Positions 9,498-20,228 of a stretch of DNA of 64,000 bases are shown piece after piece. Below the pieces are notes generated by a model, which searched no databases, had not been told where the DNA came from, and saw nothing but the letters and a program-made list of their open reading frames with translations. Source of the DNA: Marinomonas spartinae (GTDB lineage: Bacteria > Pseudomonadota > Gammaproteobacteria > Pseudomonadales > Marinomonadaceae). Within the stretch, counting starts at the first letter, position 1, and each line of letters opens with the position of its first letter. The DNA lies in the NCBI RefSeq assembly GCF_016461715.1, contig NZ_JAEMUI010000001.1, forward strand, positions 186,001 to 250,000. The letters run 5' to 3'. The translations under genes were made by a program, and so were the position numbers.

Positions 9498-11101
9498 TGC
9501 CAGGAAAGGGTTATCATCTCGCTACTTGGTTTCGGCTAACGCCTGCATTGCTTGGCTTGTTGGTATTTGTGTTGGTGGGAGCGGCCAGTCTGGCAGCTCT
9601 TTTGCGTTTTAGTCAGTTCGAGTCTTGGTCTGGTTATTTACACAATATCTATCTTTGGCGTGTGGTTCGCTTTTCTCTTTGGCAAGCCCTGCTGAGTAGT
9701 GTACTGAGCTTATTGATTGCGGTGCCCGTTGCTTCCTGTTTAACCCATCGTCAATTTAAGGGGCGTGGGGTACTGTTGCAGCTGTTTGCAGTGTCTATGG
9801 TTGTTCCGACCATCGTGGCGATCTTGGGAATCGTGGTGGTTTATGGGCACTCAGGTTGGTTGCATGCCTTGTTTGGTGTTGAGACACCGCTTTATGGATT
9901 GCTTGGGATTTTATTGGCCCATGTGTTTTTTAATATGCCATTGGCGGTTCGCTTGCTATTGCAAAGTTATGGTTTGGTACCGTCTGGTCAATGGCGTTTA
10001 GCGTCTCAGCTTGGGTTCTCTCGCTGGACAGCGTTTCGCTTAATCGAGTGGAGCTATATTAAAAAAGCCTTGCCGGGTGCATTTGTCTTGATTTTTATGC
10101 TGTGCTTTTCGAGTTTTTCGGTGGTGTTAAGTTTAGGGGGCGGCCCGAAATCAAGCACATTAGAAGTGGCTATTTATCAGGCACTAAGGTTCGATTTTGA
10201 TCTTAATAAGGCGAGTTTTTTGTCTTTGTTGCAGGTGAGTATTTGTAGTCTCGTTGCCTTAATGGTGTATCGGTTTGCCCCGGCAAATCAGCAAGATGTT
10301 AGCTTACTGGATGCTCGCCTATACCCTTTAAAAGACAGTATTTTGGCTCTGTTTGGGGATTGTCTGGCTATGGCGCTAGCGGTCTTTTTAGTGATTCCCC
10401 CTTTTTTGGCGATTTTTGATCCCATTTTCTCGGTAACGTTTTATCAGACTCTTATGGCGGATGCGACGTGGCAGGCCGTATGGGTGTCGCTGAAAATTGC
10501 TATTCCAGCCGCTCTGTTAAGTTTGTTTTTAGGCGGCTGTTTTGGTGTGTTGGCGCGCATGACTATGGATCGAGGGCGGCTGGCTTTTTTATCCAGTAAA
10601 ATCGAACAGTTAGGCAGCATGATTCTTATGGTGCCAGGGCTAGTGTTGGCAACGGGGCTGTTTTTATGGTTGCGAAGCATTGGTTTAAGCTCCCTATCTG
10701 GATATTGGGTAGTGGTTTGGGTCAATGCTGTGATGGCTTTGCCCTTTGTATTGCGTGCTTTGATGCCGGTGTTATATCAGCAAGAAAAACGCTTTCGTAA
10801 CCTGTATACAAGTTTGGGCATTCATGGGGCGAACCGGCTAGTGATTGAGTGGCCGCTGATTCGGAAAAGTGTGTCTCAGGCATTTGGTTATGCCGTATTG
10901 CTTTCCCTCGGGGATATGGGGGTGATTGCGTTATTTGGTAGCCAAGGCTTGGTGTCTTTGCCTTTGTATCTCTTTCAATTGATCGGCTCCTATCGACTAC
11001 AAGAGGGCTCTTGCATCGCGGTTATTTTGATTTGTCTGTGTTTGCTGCTTTTTTATCTATCAGTGCGTTTTATTGGCGGGAAAACACATGTTAAGTATTG
11101 A
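9497..11101 (+). CDS. thiP: Thiamine ABC transporter permease
   Basis: ThiP is a 534-residue fused permease, with two permease halves in one chain and about twelve hydrophobic segments. Each half has an EAA-like cytoplasmic loop for contact with ThiQ, seen as FRLIEWSYIKKALPGAF near residue 180 and LVIEWPLIRKSVSQAF near 450. The length matches the thiamine-specific family. It starts on the last base of the thiB stop codon and overlaps thiQ by 14 bp, which is typical of a tightly coupled transporter operon under the upstream TPP riboswitch. Confidence 0.92.
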   Translation: MPGKGYHLATWFRLTPALLGLLVFVLVGAASLAALLRFSQFESWSGYLHNIYLWRVVRFSLWQALLSSVLSLLIAVPVASCLTHRQFKGRGVLLQLFAVSMVVPTIVAILGIVVVYGHSGWLHALFGVETPLYGLLGILLAHVFFNMPLAVRLLLQSYGLVPSGQWRLASQLGFSRWTAFRLIEWSYIKKALPGAFVLIFMLCFSSFSVVLSLGGGPKSSTLEVAIYQALRFDFDLNKASFLSLLQVSICSLVALMVYRFAPANQQDVSLLDARLYPLKDSILALFGDCLAMALAVFLVIPPFLAIFDPIFSVTFYQTLMADATWQAVWVSLKIAIPAALLSLFLGGCFGVLARMTMDRGRLAFLSSKIEQLGSMILMVPGLVLATGLFLWLRSIGLSSLSGYWVVVWVNAVMALPFVLRALMPVLYQQEKRFRNLYTSLGIHGANRLVIEWPLIRKSVSQAFGYAVLLSLGDMGVIALFGSQGLVSLPLYLFQLIGSYRLQEGSCIAVILICLCLLLFYLSVRFIGGKTHVKY

Positions 11102-11789
11102 TTTATATTATGACTGGGACGCGTTCCATGCTCATTACCAAACGTCTTTAGCGCCGGGTATGACGACATTGTTGGGTGCCAGTGGAGAAGGGAAAAGTAC
11201 CTTGTTGCATTTGCTGGGTGGTTTTCTGCAAGGTCGTGGTAGTGTGTCTTTTCAGGGGCAGGCTTTAGAGCATTTATTGCCTTATGAGCGTCCTATTTCG
11301 ACCTTGTTTCAAAGTGATAACTTGTTTCCTCAACTGACGGTTTGGCAGAATGTGGCCGTGGGGATCGCCCCTTCGTTGTCATTGCAGGCTGAACAAAAGG
11401 CTAAGGTCAGTTGGGCGCTCAAGCAAACACAATTATCGGATAAAGCGGATCAATACCCACAAGCTTTGTCTGGTGGACAGGCGCAGCGTGTTGCCATTGC
11501 CCGAGTTCTGGTGAGAGAAAAACCTATTTTATTATTGGATGAGCCGTTTAGCGCTCTCGACCCAGCATTGCGAGAGGAAATGTTAGCCTTGGTGAACGAT
11601 GTGACTGAGCGTTTCGGCATGACGACGTTGCTTGTGTCTCATATGCCCAGCGAGGCGGTTTTTGTTGGTGGAAAGGTGATGTTGATTGAAAAGGGCAAAA
11701 TTATGGCAAATGAAGAGGCGTCAGTCTTGTCCGGCGGTCGGATTCCCGAGGCGTTTTCGCATTACTTAAGGATGACCATAGCTTCCTAA
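11088..11789 (+). CDS. thiQ: Thiamine ABC transporter ATP-binding protein
   Basis: ThiQ energises ThiBP. The 233-residue ATPase has Walker A LGASGEGKST near residue 30, signature LSGGQAQRVAIARVL near 127, and Walker B ILLLDEPFSALDP just after it. I chose ATG 11088 (MLSIDLYYDW), preceded by GGCGGGA, over an upstream TTG at 11073 because ThiQ proteins normally begin with this short strand. It is the last gene of the thiBPQ operon. No obvious terminator follows before the next gene. Confidence 0.93.
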   Translation: MLSIDLYYDWDAFHAHYQTSLAPGMTTLLGASGEGKSTLLHLLGGFLQGRGSVSFQGQALEHLLPYERPISTLFQSDNLFPQLTVWQNVAVGIAPSLSLQAEQKAKVSWALKQTQLSDKADQYPQALSGGQAQRVAIARVLVREKPILLLDEPFSALDPALREEMLALVNDVTERFGMTTLLVSHMPSEAVFVGGKVMLIEKGKIMANEEASVLSGGRIPEAFSHYLRMTIAS

Positions 11790-11947
11790 AACGGCTTATT
11801 CTACTGGATAAAGTCAGAGTCGGGTTGTCTCGAGGTGATGCTATTTGCTTGTTTTGATTAAAAATGCTTTTGCCTTCACTTGTCTCGTGACATGTTGCAG
11901 CAGTCTCAGTATATTTGTGAGGATTTGGGTGACTTAATACTTAATAG

Positions 11948-12835
11948 ATGGAGAGTGCAATCGTGGCTGGCTTAGCGAATGAGGCGGACTTACTCAAAAA
12001 AGGGATTATTGCCACCGTTGTGTATGCCTTCATCATGTCTATTATGGGGGTGGCTGCAAAACAGGTTCAGCAAACGATCCCGGTGCCTGTTTTGGTATTT
12101 TGGCAGAGTGTATTTTGTATTATTGTGCTTTACCCTCAGCTTTATGGACATTGGCAACGTCGTTCAAAAGAGGTTTGGAAAATTCATTTTCTGCGCAGTG
12201 TCGGGGGCTTTTCTGGTTTTCTATTTTACTATTTGGCTCTGAATCATATTCCTCTTGTTGAAGCCACCTTACTGCGTTATTGCGCGCCACTGTGTGTGCC
12301 TTTTGTGGTGTTGGTGATGCATAAAATTACCATACCTAAAGCGCGCTGGTTGCCGTTAATCATTGGTTTTATTGGGGTGTCTTTGGTTATTCAGCCTAGT
12401 ATTGACCATATTGATCCTTGGCAAATTGTTGGGTTGTTATCGGCGGTAGGGTTGGCATTTTCTATGGTAACGACACGAATGCTCTCCCACCAGGTGAGTG
12501 GTCAAGAAACTATGATCGTTTACTTTATCATCTCAGCGTTATTATCGCTTTTGTTGGTACTGGTGCGTGGTGATTCCCTGATTTTACCAATGTCGACTTG
12601 GCCTTTGGTATTGACGGTTTGTGTAACTCTGTATTTGGGTATGTATTTGTATACCAAAGCCTATTCCTTTGCCCCAGCCAGTATTGTTTCTCCTGTTAGT
12701 TATGTCGGAGTGATTTTTAGTGGTCTTTGGGGGTGGGCAATTTGGGGGCATGTGCCTAATGCACTTGCGGTGTTGGGTATTGTCTTTATTTTTTTCAGTG
12801 TACTGATCAGTGCACGCATGGTTCGACGACGATAA
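11948..12835 (+). CDS. EamA-type (DMT superfamily) transporter
   Basis: This 295-residue inner-membrane protein has about ten hydrophobic helices arranged as two repeated EamA halves. The second half has FAPASIVSPVSYVGVIFSGLWGW near residues 238-260, a typical EamA helix-9 region. Such proteins usually export amino acids or other metabolites, and the substrate cannot be deduced. The ATG at 11948 gives a short hydrophilic lead before the first helix. A decayed piece of a second DMT-type gene lies just downstream on the opposite strand. Confidence 0.85.
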   Translation: MESAIVAGLANEADLLKKGIIATVVYAFIMSIMGVAAKQVQQTIPVPVLVFWQSVFCIIVLYPQLYGHWQRRSKEVWKIHFLRSVGGFSGFLFYYLALNHIPLVEATLLRYCAPLCVPFVVLVMHKITIPKARWLPLIIGFIGVSLVIQPSIDHIDPWQIVGLLSAVGLAFSMVTTRMLSHQVSGQETMIVYFIISALLSLLLVLVRGDSLILPMSTWPLVLTVCVTLYLGMYLYTKAYSFAPASIVSPVSYVGVIFSGLWGWAIWGHVPNALAVLGIVFIFFSVLISARMVRRR

Positions 12836-12846
12836 CGCTATGTTTG

Positions 12847-12981
12847 TTAGGCTTTGGCTGCCTTTTGCTTGCTAGGGTTTAAAAGTGTGGCGATGCTAAT
12901 TTCGGTAAAAATGAATATCATGCCAACATAATGGAAGATATGAAGCGTTTTATTTAAGATCAATACTGATAGGCCGATCTC
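12847..12981 (-). pseudogene. Remnant of the C-terminus of a second DMT/EamA-type transporter
   Basis: On the minus strand, a 45-codon open stretch with an in-frame TGA directly upstream and a TAA at its end reads ERIGLSVLILNKTLHIF, then HYVGMIFIFTEISIATLLN, then a Lys-rich tail. This looks like the last transmembrane helix of an EamA protein, usually written L(G/N)E-L-x-x-x-H-x-x-G-x-x-x-I-x-x-G-I-x-x-A-T. No start codon or earlier helices are visible. It is best explained as the 3' end of a gene whose front was deleted. The match is by eye. Confidence 0.5.
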
Positions 12982-13047
12982 TCATGGGTTCCCAAGCCAC
13001 ATAACATCATGGCTTGGAATATTCGACATTCGAAAACCTATGCTCAC

Positions 13048-13806
13048 TTAAAAGTGGTAAATAATCCCAGTAGAAAGAGAATAGCTATAATCTTTCGTCA
13101 CCATTGGGCTGTCTAACACTCTTTTGTAGTCCGAATGACTGACCCCTACAAATAAGTTTAAAGAAGCATTGACACTGTAGTCACCACGCACGGCAATGGT
13201 CATTTTGTGTGTACTGGTTGAGTCGTATTCTGGGATGACACCACCTGTTCTGATGGATTCTGCTTGGCTAACACCGTACAAGTGGTTGCTCATCTTTTTA
13301 TCCAAATATTTATAGGTAATCGATGGGGTAATTCTCCAAGCTGAGACGTTGACAGGGTAGGCCGCGCCTACTAGTCCATAGTAACCATCATGTCGATTGC
13401 TAATATCGGTCACAAGTTTGGCAAACAAAAAATTGTATTTGAGGCGTATCCCCGCCATCGCAGCGGCCTTGCGTCGATCCAACAGTTGCATTTGTTTATT
13501 ATTAGAGTCCTTAGGATCAAAACTATCCATGTTGTATTCGACAATAGCCGATATGTTTTGACGGGAGTCATTCGGTAAAAGGCTGTAGCCCACTTCAGTG
13601 CCTTTTAAGTAGCCGCGTTCGCTGACAATGGAAACAAAAGGAAACGCAGCATTTTGAGGGGGGGTGTCTTTATAGACAGAAGAGGTACGAGTGCCTACTA
13701 CACCAAATGAAAAGTCGGCACCAAGTGCGTTACTGCTTAAGACCATAAGCGTCACTATGGCGGTTAGAGGAGGAAGAGAACGCAACATGGGTGTAAATCC
13801 TTTCAT
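13048..13806 (-). CDS. MipA/OmpV-family outer-membrane protein
   Basis: This 252-residue protein has an N-terminal signal sequence (cut near ALG-AD, residue 29). It is rich in alternating beta strands and ends in ...GIIYHF, with the terminal Phe expected of an outer-membrane beta-barrel. Family-like features are the SSVYKDTPPQNAAFPFVS region after the signal and the strand-rich C-terminal half with FVGVSHSDYKRVLDSPMV. MipA/OmpV proteins are often structural or scaffold porin-like proteins, and no specific function can be given. The MKGFTPMLRSL start allows an alternative Met at residue 7. The gene is isolated, with no close partner. Confidence 0.8.
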   Translation of the reverse strand: MKGFTPMLRSLPPLTAIVTLMVLSSNALGADFSFGVVGTRTSSVYKDTPPQNAAFPFVSIVSERGYLKGTEVGYSLLPNDSRQNISAIVEYNMDSFDPKDSNNKQMQLLDRRKAAAMAGIRLKYNFLFAKLVTDISNRHDGYYGLVGAAYPVNVSAWRITPSITYKYLDKKMSNHLYGVSQAESIRTGGVIPEYDSTSTHKMTIAVRGDYSVNASLNLFVGVSHSDYKRVLDSPMVTKDYSYSLSTGIIYHF

Positions 13807-13998
13807 AACAATGAATCAACGACAAATTAAGTAAAGAAATTGTATGCTATGAGTATTATGGTGTTTTGTAAATAAATTAAGAGCATGTTGTCTTTCTTAT
13901 AGAGAAGGTGGGAAATTTATCCATCAAAGCATTAGCAAAACGTTTATTTATTGTGCGATCTGCTATATACTTCGCGTCCCTGTAAATCAATACTCCTT

Positions 13999-14033
13999 GT
14001 CTCACAGCTTTATAACAGGGGAAGTGTGGAGAC
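13999..14033 (+). promoter_or_regulatory. Leader hairpin upstream of rpsF
   Basis: GTCTCACA (13999-14006) can pair with TGTGGAGAC (14025-14033), with one bulged G, placing an 8-bp stem about 22 bases before the rpsF start. In many bacteria the rpsF leader binds the S6:S18 complex for autoregulation. Position and size are compatible, but I could not identify the diagnostic CCG bulge, so the role is only suggested. Confidence 0.35.
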
Positions 14034-14055
14034 TAAGAACCCATAAGGAGCTTAA

Positions 14056-14466
14056 ATGCGTCATTATGAAATCGTCTTTCTGGTTCACCCAGATCAAAGC
14101 GAACAAGTACCAGCAATGGTTGAGCGTTATACTAATCTAATCACTGAAGATGGTGGTCAAGTTCATCGTCTAGAAGATTGGGGCCGTCGCCAACTAGCTT
14201 ACCCAATCAACAAAATTCACAAAGCACATTACGTTCTTATGAACGTTGAGTGTTCTGATAGTGTTTTGAACGAACTAAACGACACTTTCCGCTACAACGA
14301 TGCGATTATCCGTAATTTGGTTATTCGTCGTAAAGAAGCGGTAACTGACGTTTCTCCAATCAAAGCTTCTGAAAGTCGTGAAGATCGTCGTTCTGCTCCT
14401 CAACGTGAAGAGCGTAACCAGTCTGAACATACTGAAGAAACGTCTTCTGAAGAATCAGAAGATTAA
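14056..14466 (+). CDS. rpsF: 30S ribosomal protein S6
   Basis: S6 (136 residues) binds S18 on the platform of the small subunit. The N-terminus [20 protein letters not shown] and the block [20 protein letters not shown] are invariant family regions. The acidic C-terminal tail ([11 protein letters not shown]) is typical of gammaproteobacteria, where RimK can add glutamates. AAGGAG precedes the ATG by 6 bases. It heads the rpsF-rpsR-membrane protein-rplI operon. Confidence 0.98.
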   Translation: MRHYEIVFLVHPDQSEQVPAMVERYTNLITEDGGQVHRLEDWGRRQLAYPINKIHKAHYVLMNVECSDSVLNELNDTFRYNDAIIRNLVIRRKEAVTDVSPIKASESREDRRSAPQREERNQSEHTEETSSEESED

Positions 14467-14489
14467 TTTATTTGAACTAGGAGATACTC

Positions 14490-14720
14490 ATGGCTCGTTT
14501 TTTCCGTCGTCGTAAGTTCTGCCGTTTCACAGCAGAAGGCGTTAAAGAGATCGATTACAAAGATTTAGAAACACTAAAAGGTTACATCACTGAAACTGGT
14601 AAAATCGTACCTAGCCGTATTACTGGCACTAAGGCACGTTACCAGCGTCAGCTAGCGACTGCGATCAAACGCGCTCGCTACATTGCTTTACTTCCTTACA
14701 CTGATAGCCACTTTAATTAA
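14490..14720 (+). CDS. rpsR: 30S ribosomal protein S18
   Basis: S18 (76 residues) is the partner of S6. [30 protein letters not shown] and [20 protein letters not shown] are diagnostic. TAGGAG lies just before the ATG. It sits 23 bp after rpsF in the conserved order of ribosomal genes. Confidence 0.98.
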   Translation: MARFFRRRKFCRFTAEGVKEIDYKDLETLKGYITETGKIVPSRITGTKARYQRQLATAIKRARYIALLPYTDSHFN

Positions 14721-14742
14721 TTGGCAGGGCTGAAGTAACAGA

Positions 14743-15609
14743 ATGAGTGGTTTAGCAAAATGGGTTATGCAACGTCCTCGTAATGCCATTATTGGTGTGA
14801 TGGCGTTTAGTATAATTCCTCTCTTATTCTGGATAGCTGCCGCCATTGTTGGGTTGGTAGTGCTTCGCCGCGGTGTAAAAGAAGGAATACCTGTATTAGC
14901 CTGGGGCTGTCTTCCTATACTCGTGTTGACAGTCATCCAAGGTGATGCAAGTGCGATAATGGTATTGATTGACGTGACGGTGTTGGCCTATTTACTTAGA
15001 TCAACGACGTCGTGGAGTTGGGTGTTATTGGTCAGCAGTTTTCTTGCTGTCATTAGTGCCATGCTGTTACCACTCATTATGCATGATATGTTGACGCTTG
15101 TTACTAACATGATTCAACAAGTCTTGGTTAAAGAGAAAGTAGCGGCTTTACCTGATAAAAGTGTTATTTACCATCAGGCGGTGATGGCATTGTCTATTGT
15201 CCAAGTGATGGCTGCAGTTGGCTCGTTATTTTTAGCGAGAAAATGGCAGGCGGGGCTCTATAATCCTGGTGGATTACGTAAAGAATTCCATGAACTAAGG
15301 TTGCCAATAGCATTTAGTTTGATTTTGGGGGCAATGGTGTTACTAGGCGAAGGTCTAGGTGGCCAATACCTTATTTTATCTCAAGCAGCTATTCCAGCGT
15401 TGGTGTTATCGGGTCTTGCATTAGTGCACGGTGTTCTAGCAAAAAAAAGAATTGGGGTTGTTGGACTGATTGCGTTTTATCTAGTTGGTATCGTTTTTTT
15501 GCATATGTTATTTGTGAATATTTTGATTACGCTGAGCGTGATTGATAGCTTCGTTGACATACGAAAACGCATCCGGGATACGTCATCCAACTCAAGTGAT
15601 AGCGAATGA
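14743..15609 (+). CDS. Conserved membrane protein between rpsR and rplI
   Basis: This 288-residue protein has about eight hydrophobic segments and no recognised catalytic motif. A gene for an unnamed membrane protein occurs at this exact place (rpsR-X-rplI) in pseudomonads and related gammaproteobacteria, and this one is likely its counterpart. DUF2232-like proteins are similar in size and location, but I cannot confirm the family by eye. It starts 22 bp after rpsR and stops about 20 bp before rplI, so it is co-transcribed with the ribosomal genes. Its role is unknown. Confidence 0.75.
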   Translation: MSGLAKWVMQRPRNAIIGVMAFSIIPLLFWIAAAIVGLVVLRRGVKEGIPVLAWGCLPILVLTVIQGDASAIMVLIDVTVLAYLLRSTTSWSWVLLVSSFLAVISAMLLPLIMHDMLTLVTNMIQQVLVKEKVAALPDKSVIYHQAVMALSIVQVMAAVGSLFLARKWQAGLYNPGGLRKEFHELRLPIAFSLILGAMVLLGEGLGGQYLILSQAAIPALVLSGLALVHGVLAKKRIGVVGLIAFYLVGIVFLHMLFVNILITLSVIDSFVDIRKRIRDTSSNSSDSE

Positions 15610-15628
15610 TTAATTAGAGGTGATCGAG

Positions 15629-16072
15629 ATGGAAGTTATTCTACTCGACAAAGTAAACAAGCTAGGTGGTATTGGTGACGTTGCTGTCGTTAAACCAGGC
15701 TATGCTCGTAACTTTTTGATTCCAAACAAAAAAGCTGTGATGGCAACAAAAGCTAACTTAGCTTCTTTTGAAGAGCGTCGTGCAGAGCTTGAAGCTCAAG
15801 CGGCTGAGCGTAAAGCAGCAGCTGAAACACGTGCTCAAACACTTGAAGGCAAAACTTTCAAAATCGAAGCAAATGCTGGTGATGAAGGTAAGCTTTTTGG
15901 TTCTATCGGTACACGTGATATCGCTGAAGCTATTTCTAAAGAAGTGGCTGTTGAGAAGGCAGAAATCCGTCTTCCAGAAGGTGCGATCCGTCATACTGGC
16001 TCTTTCGAAATCGACGTTCAAGTACACCCAGAAGTGCTTGTAACCGTGACTTTGGAAGTAGTTGCTCAGTAA
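15629..16072 (+). CDS. rplI: 50S ribosomal protein L9
   Basis: L9 is a two-domain protein with a long connecting helix. The first domain has [19 protein letters not shown] and [16 protein letters not shown], followed by the Glu/Ala-rich helix and the [16 protein letters not shown] domain. I use the ATG at 15629, preceded by AGAGGTGA. A GTG at 15620 overlaps that ribosome-binding site. The result is 147 residues, the family's normal length. A terminator follows. Confidence 0.98.
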   Translation: MEVILLDKVNKLGGIGDVAVVKPGYARNFLIPNKKAVMATKANLASFEERRAELEAQAAERKAAAETRAQTLEGKTFKIEANAGDEGKLFGSIGTRDIAEAISKEVAVEKAEIRLPEGAIRHTGSFEIDVQVHPEVLVTVTLEVVAQ

Positions 16073-16098
16073 TTCGTTTTAACGAATCTCTGACACTG

Positions 16099-16137
16099 AA
16101 AAAGGGTATCTTGTTTAATGCAAGATGCCCTTTTTTT
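16099..16137 (+). terminator. Rho-independent terminator after rplI
   Basis: AAAGGGTATCTTG and CAAGATGCCCTTT form a 13-bp stem with one G-U pair and a 7-base loop, followed by a T-run. It ends the rpsF-rplI operon 27 bases after the rplI stop and before dnaB. Confidence 0.9.
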
Positions 16138-16195
16138 ATGGTCATGGTAAGCTTGTTTCCCTGTCATTTTTCCATTTTTCCTTGGGTGTTTTTAC

Positions 16196-17572
16196 GTGCA
16201 ATTAAACGATTCTGAAGTCGCTTCTATCAAGTTACCACCATATTCTATCGAAGCAGAACGTTCTGTTATCGGTGGTCTAATGCTGGATCCACAAGCGTGG
16301 GAAAAAGTCTCTGAGTTGGTTATAGCAGACGATTTTTATCGTCCCGAACACAAGCTTATTTTTTCTGTCATTGCTCGTTTGGTGGATGACAGTGAGCCCG
16401 TTGATGTTGTCACTATTGGGGAGCGTCTTGATAAACGAGGTGATTTAGAGTCCATTGGCGGCATGGCTTATCTTATCGAAGTGGCTGAGGCGACACCAAG
16501 TGCCTCTAACATCGCCTCTTATGCAGATATTGTGCGTGAACGCTCGATTCTACGACGTTTGATTATGACCACTAGTGATATTTCTGCTCGTGCTTTTCAT
16601 CCCGAAGGGATGACGGCGGCAGAAGTATTAGATGAAGCGGAACGGAAAATCTTCCAAATCGCTGAAGGAGGGGAGAAAAAAGGTGGGCCTAGAATCGCTT
16701 CTGATATTCTAAGTGCCACCGTGGATAAGATTGATGAACTGTATCATCAGGATGGGGCAATTACTGGATTGAGCACTGGTTTTACGGATTTAGATAACAT
16801 GACAGCAGGCTTGCAACCAGCGGATTTAATTATCGTCGCGGGTCGTCCTTCCATGGGGAAAACGACGTTTGCGATGAATCTGGTTGAAAATGCCACCATG
16901 ATCAGTGAGAAGCCCGTGATTGTCTTTAGTTTGGAGATGCCTGCGGAAGCACTTATGATGCGTATGTTGTCCTCCCTTGGCCGGATTGACCAAACGCGCA
17001 TGCGTTCAGGGCAGTTAGTGCAAGAAGACTGGGACAAATTGATGTCAGCGGTGAAAATGCTTAAAGACCGTAAGCTGTTCATTGATGACACTGGGGGCAT
17101 TAGCCCGACAGAGATGCGCTCTCGTGTGCGTCGTATCGCTCGAGAACATGGCGGTGTGGCCATGATCATGGTCGATTACCTTCAATTGATGCAAATACCC
17201 GGTTTCACAGAAGGTCGAACCAATGAGATCTCTGAAATCTCTCGATCTTTAAAAGCCATTGCTAAAGAAATGGAGTGTCCAATGGTGGCGCTTTCTCAGC
17301 TTAACCGTAGCTTGGAGAACCGTCCGAATAAGCGTCCAGTCAACTCGGATTTGCGTGAATCCGGAGCCATTGAGCAGGATGCCGATGTGATTTCCTTCGT
17401 CTACCGTGATGAGGTGTACCATGAAGATACACCACACAAAGGGATCGCCGAAATTATTATCGGTAAACAGCGTAATGGCCCGATTGGCACCTGCCGACTT
17501 GCTTTTGTCGGTAAATACACGCGCTTTGAAGATTTGGCGCCTGATGCCTATCGTGATTTTGATGATGAGTGA
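16196..17572 (+). CDS. dnaB: Replicative DNA helicase
   Basis: DnaB is the hexameric 5'-3' helicase at the replication fork. The 458-residue protein has the N-terminal primase-interacting domain (KLPPYSIEAERSVIGGLML), a linker, and the RecA-like domain. Walker A is GRPSMGKTTFAMNL near residue 217, followed by FSLEMPAEALMMRMLSS, and Walker B is MIMVDYLQLM near 323. Start is the GTG at 16196; no earlier in-frame start fits and the N-terminal motif is complete. No intein is present. dnaB after rplI is the usual gammaproteobacterial order. Confidence 0.96.
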   Translation: MQLNDSEVASIKLPPYSIEAERSVIGGLMLDPQAWEKVSELVIADDFYRPEHKLIFSVIARLVDDSEPVDVVTIGERLDKRGDLESIGGMAYLIEVAEATPSASNIASYADIVRERSILRRLIMTTSDISARAFHPEGMTAAEVLDEAERKIFQIAEGGEKKGGPRIASDILSATVDKIDELYHQDGAITGLSTGFTDLDNMTAGLQPADLIIVAGRPSMGKTTFAMNLVENATMISEKPVIVFSLEMPAEALMMRMLSSLGRIDQTRMRSGQLVQEDWDKLMSAVKMLKDRKLFIDDTGGISPTEMRSRVRRIAREHGGVAMIMVDYLQLMQIPGFTEGRTNEISEISRSLKAIAKEMECPMVALSQLNRSLENRPNKRPVNSDLRESGAIEQDADVISFVYRDEVYHEDTPHKGIAEIIIGKQRNGPIGTCRLAFVGKYTRFEDLAPDAYRDFDDE

Positions 17573-17662
17573 TATTTTTTAATATCGATATTAATTGATT
17601 GATAAAATGCAATTGGACACATAAAGTTACAAGCTCTAATTATTATAAAACGAGATGAATGT

Positions 17663-19225
17663 ATGCGTAAGATGCCTGTTACCAACAAGGAATGTGATTA
17701 TCCGAGCAACTATGTGCTTGTCTCTAGTACGGATGTGAAGGGGCGAATAACCTTTGTCAATGATGCCTTTTGTGAGGTAGCTGGTTACACTAGGGAAGAG
17801 CTCATTGGAGCACCGCATAACCTTATTCGCCATATTGATGTGCCTCCAGCTGTATTTGCCGATATGTGGGCAAATCTAAAGCAGGGCAACAGCTGGATGG
17901 GGATCGTAAAAAATCGCTGCAAAAGCGGTGATCACTATTGGGTGAGTGCCCACGTTAGTCCTTTGATAGACAATCAAAAGATTATTGGCTATGAATCCGT
18001 CCGTCGTAAGGCGACAAGGGAAGAAATTCATCACGCACAAAGTATTTATGATCGTATCAATGCTGGCAAAGGCCTGTTACCCACTAAGACAAAACTACTT
18101 GCTTATTTGACCAACCATACTTGGCCTGTACTGTTTTTCTTTGTGTTACTAGGGGTTATCAGTCTGTTAACCAATTCACTTGCGCTGCAAATAGCTGGCC
18201 CAGTAGTAGCCTTGCTAGGTTTTATTCTGTCTTGGGTACAAAGTGAGTCTCTCAATGCTACAGCGTCTGCTTTACCCGTGGAAGCCAATAATCCGATTGG
18301 CCAGTATCTTTATACAAAAAGTGTGGGTTTAAAGGCGGCGATTCCCTTCGCTCATATTCATCAACAAGCGGCGGCGGACACATTTCGCTATCGTTTAAAA
18401 GAAGGGGCGGCACAATTGCGTAAGCGAGCAGCAGGTGCCAAAGAAAGCGTCACCGGCAATTTGGCAAACTTTAATCAGCAGCGCCACACTTTTCAGAGTA
18501 TTGTATCGGCCAGTTCACAAGTGCTGGCCAGTGCAAACGATGTGTCTGATCATGTAGGGAAAGCCGTTGAGGCGACTGGGGAAGTAGAAGTGGCTTCCAG
18601 AGAAAGTCAATCTCTTGCCAAGGTAACGGGTGATACCATGCGTGAGGTTTATAACGAAATTTTAGCCGCGAAGAAAGTTGTGGAAATCTTGGCATCACAA
18701 AGTGATGGTATTAACACCGTGGTCAACTCCATCAGTGATATTGCGGAACAAACGAATTTATTAGCATTGAACGCGGCTATTGAGTCTGCGCGTGCGGGCG
18801 AAGCAGGACGTGGTTTTGCCGTTGTGGCGGATGAAGTACGAGCGTTGGCGATTCGTACTCAAGAGGCGACTCAGAATATTCATAAAATGACCGAAACCTT
18901 GAAGAGCAACACCGTCGAAGTTACTAAAACCATCGATAAAGGGGCGGCGGTTGCTCATGATGGTGTCGATAAAGTGACGCTTGTAGCGGAAAAGATGAAA
19001 GATATTGAGGTGTCGATTAGTCGAATTGTTGAGATGACTTCGCAAATCAATGTCTCTTCAGAAGAGCAGGCGTCGGTAGCTCGTGATTTGAATAATCAAA
19101 TGCAAGAAGTTGATGGGTTAAGTTTAAGAAGTATTGAAAGCGCGGAAAGCATTGTGACGAATATTGCCCATATTGAAGAAGAAGCTTATGAGCAAGGCAA
19201 CTTAGCAGAGCGAATGAAAGCCTAA
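17663..19225 (+). CDS. PAS-containing methyl-accepting chemotaxis protein (Aer-like)
   Basis: The 520-residue receptor has an N-terminal cytoplasmic PAS domain (about 20-115, with [20 protein letters not shown]). A hydrophobic anchor follows at about 150-195 ([13 protein letters not shown] and [15 protein letters not shown]). The C-terminal signalling domain has the hairpin tip [20 protein letters not shown] near 365. This layout, with no periplasmic domain, is that of the redox/energy receptor Aer, whose PAS binds FAD. FAD binding here is inferred. It would signal through CheA/CheW, which are not in this window. Confidence 0.85.
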   Translation: MRKMPVTNKECDYPSNYVLVSSTDVKGRITFVNDAFCEVAGYTREELIGAPHNLIRHIDVPPAVFADMWANLKQGNSWMGIVKNRCKSGDHYWVSAHVSPLIDNQKIIGYESVRRKATREEIHHAQSIYDRINAGKGLLPTKTKLLAYLTNHTWPVLFFFVLLGVISLLTNSLALQIAGPVVALLGFILSWVQSESLNATASALPVEANNPIGQYLYTKSVGLKAAIPFAHIHQQAAADTFRYRLKEGAAQLRKRAAGAKESVTGNLANFNQQRHTFQSIVSASSQVLASANDVSDHVGKAVEATGEVEVASRESQSLAKVTGDTMREVYNEILAAKKVVEILASQSDGINTVVNSISDIAEQTNLLALNAAIESARAGEAGRGFAVVADEVRALAIRTQEATQNIHKMTETLKSNTVEVTKTIDKGAAVAHDGVDKVTLVAEKMKDIEVSISRIVEMTSQINVSSEEQASVARDLNNQMQEVDGLSLRSIESAESIVTNIAHIEEEAYEQGNLAERMKA

Positions 19226-19246
19226 CTAGAGGCCTTGTTGGCGATG

Positions 19247-19303
19247 AAAAAGCCCAAATGCAGATTTACTTGGATGAAGTTAATCAGTATTCGGGCTTTT
19301 TTT
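19247..19303 (+). terminator. Possible terminator after the Aer-like gene
   Basis: AAAAAGCCCAAAT and ATTCGGGCTTTTTTT form a stem with one mismatch around a long loop of about 30 bases, ending in a T-run. It lies 22 bases after the chemoreceptor stop. The long loop makes it less certain than the others. Confidence 0.55.
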
Positions 19304-19390
19304 GCTTTCTCGTCGCTATTTGTTGTGGGTTATAGCTGAGTTTTAAGTGCGTATTTGTTATGGTTTATGCAATTGATGGTTAAGGAATAG

Positions 19391-20197
<807 letters not shown>

Positions 20198-20228
20198 CAA
20201 CAAGCTTACTCATAGAGGTGTTAAGCCA

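Noticed and set aside
17632..17643. The word AGCTCTAATTAT upstream of the Aer-like gene, also found near 24351 upstream of the MarR gene
   Set aside because: The match is short and AT-rich with no symmetry; chance is likely among many AT-rich intergenic segments.
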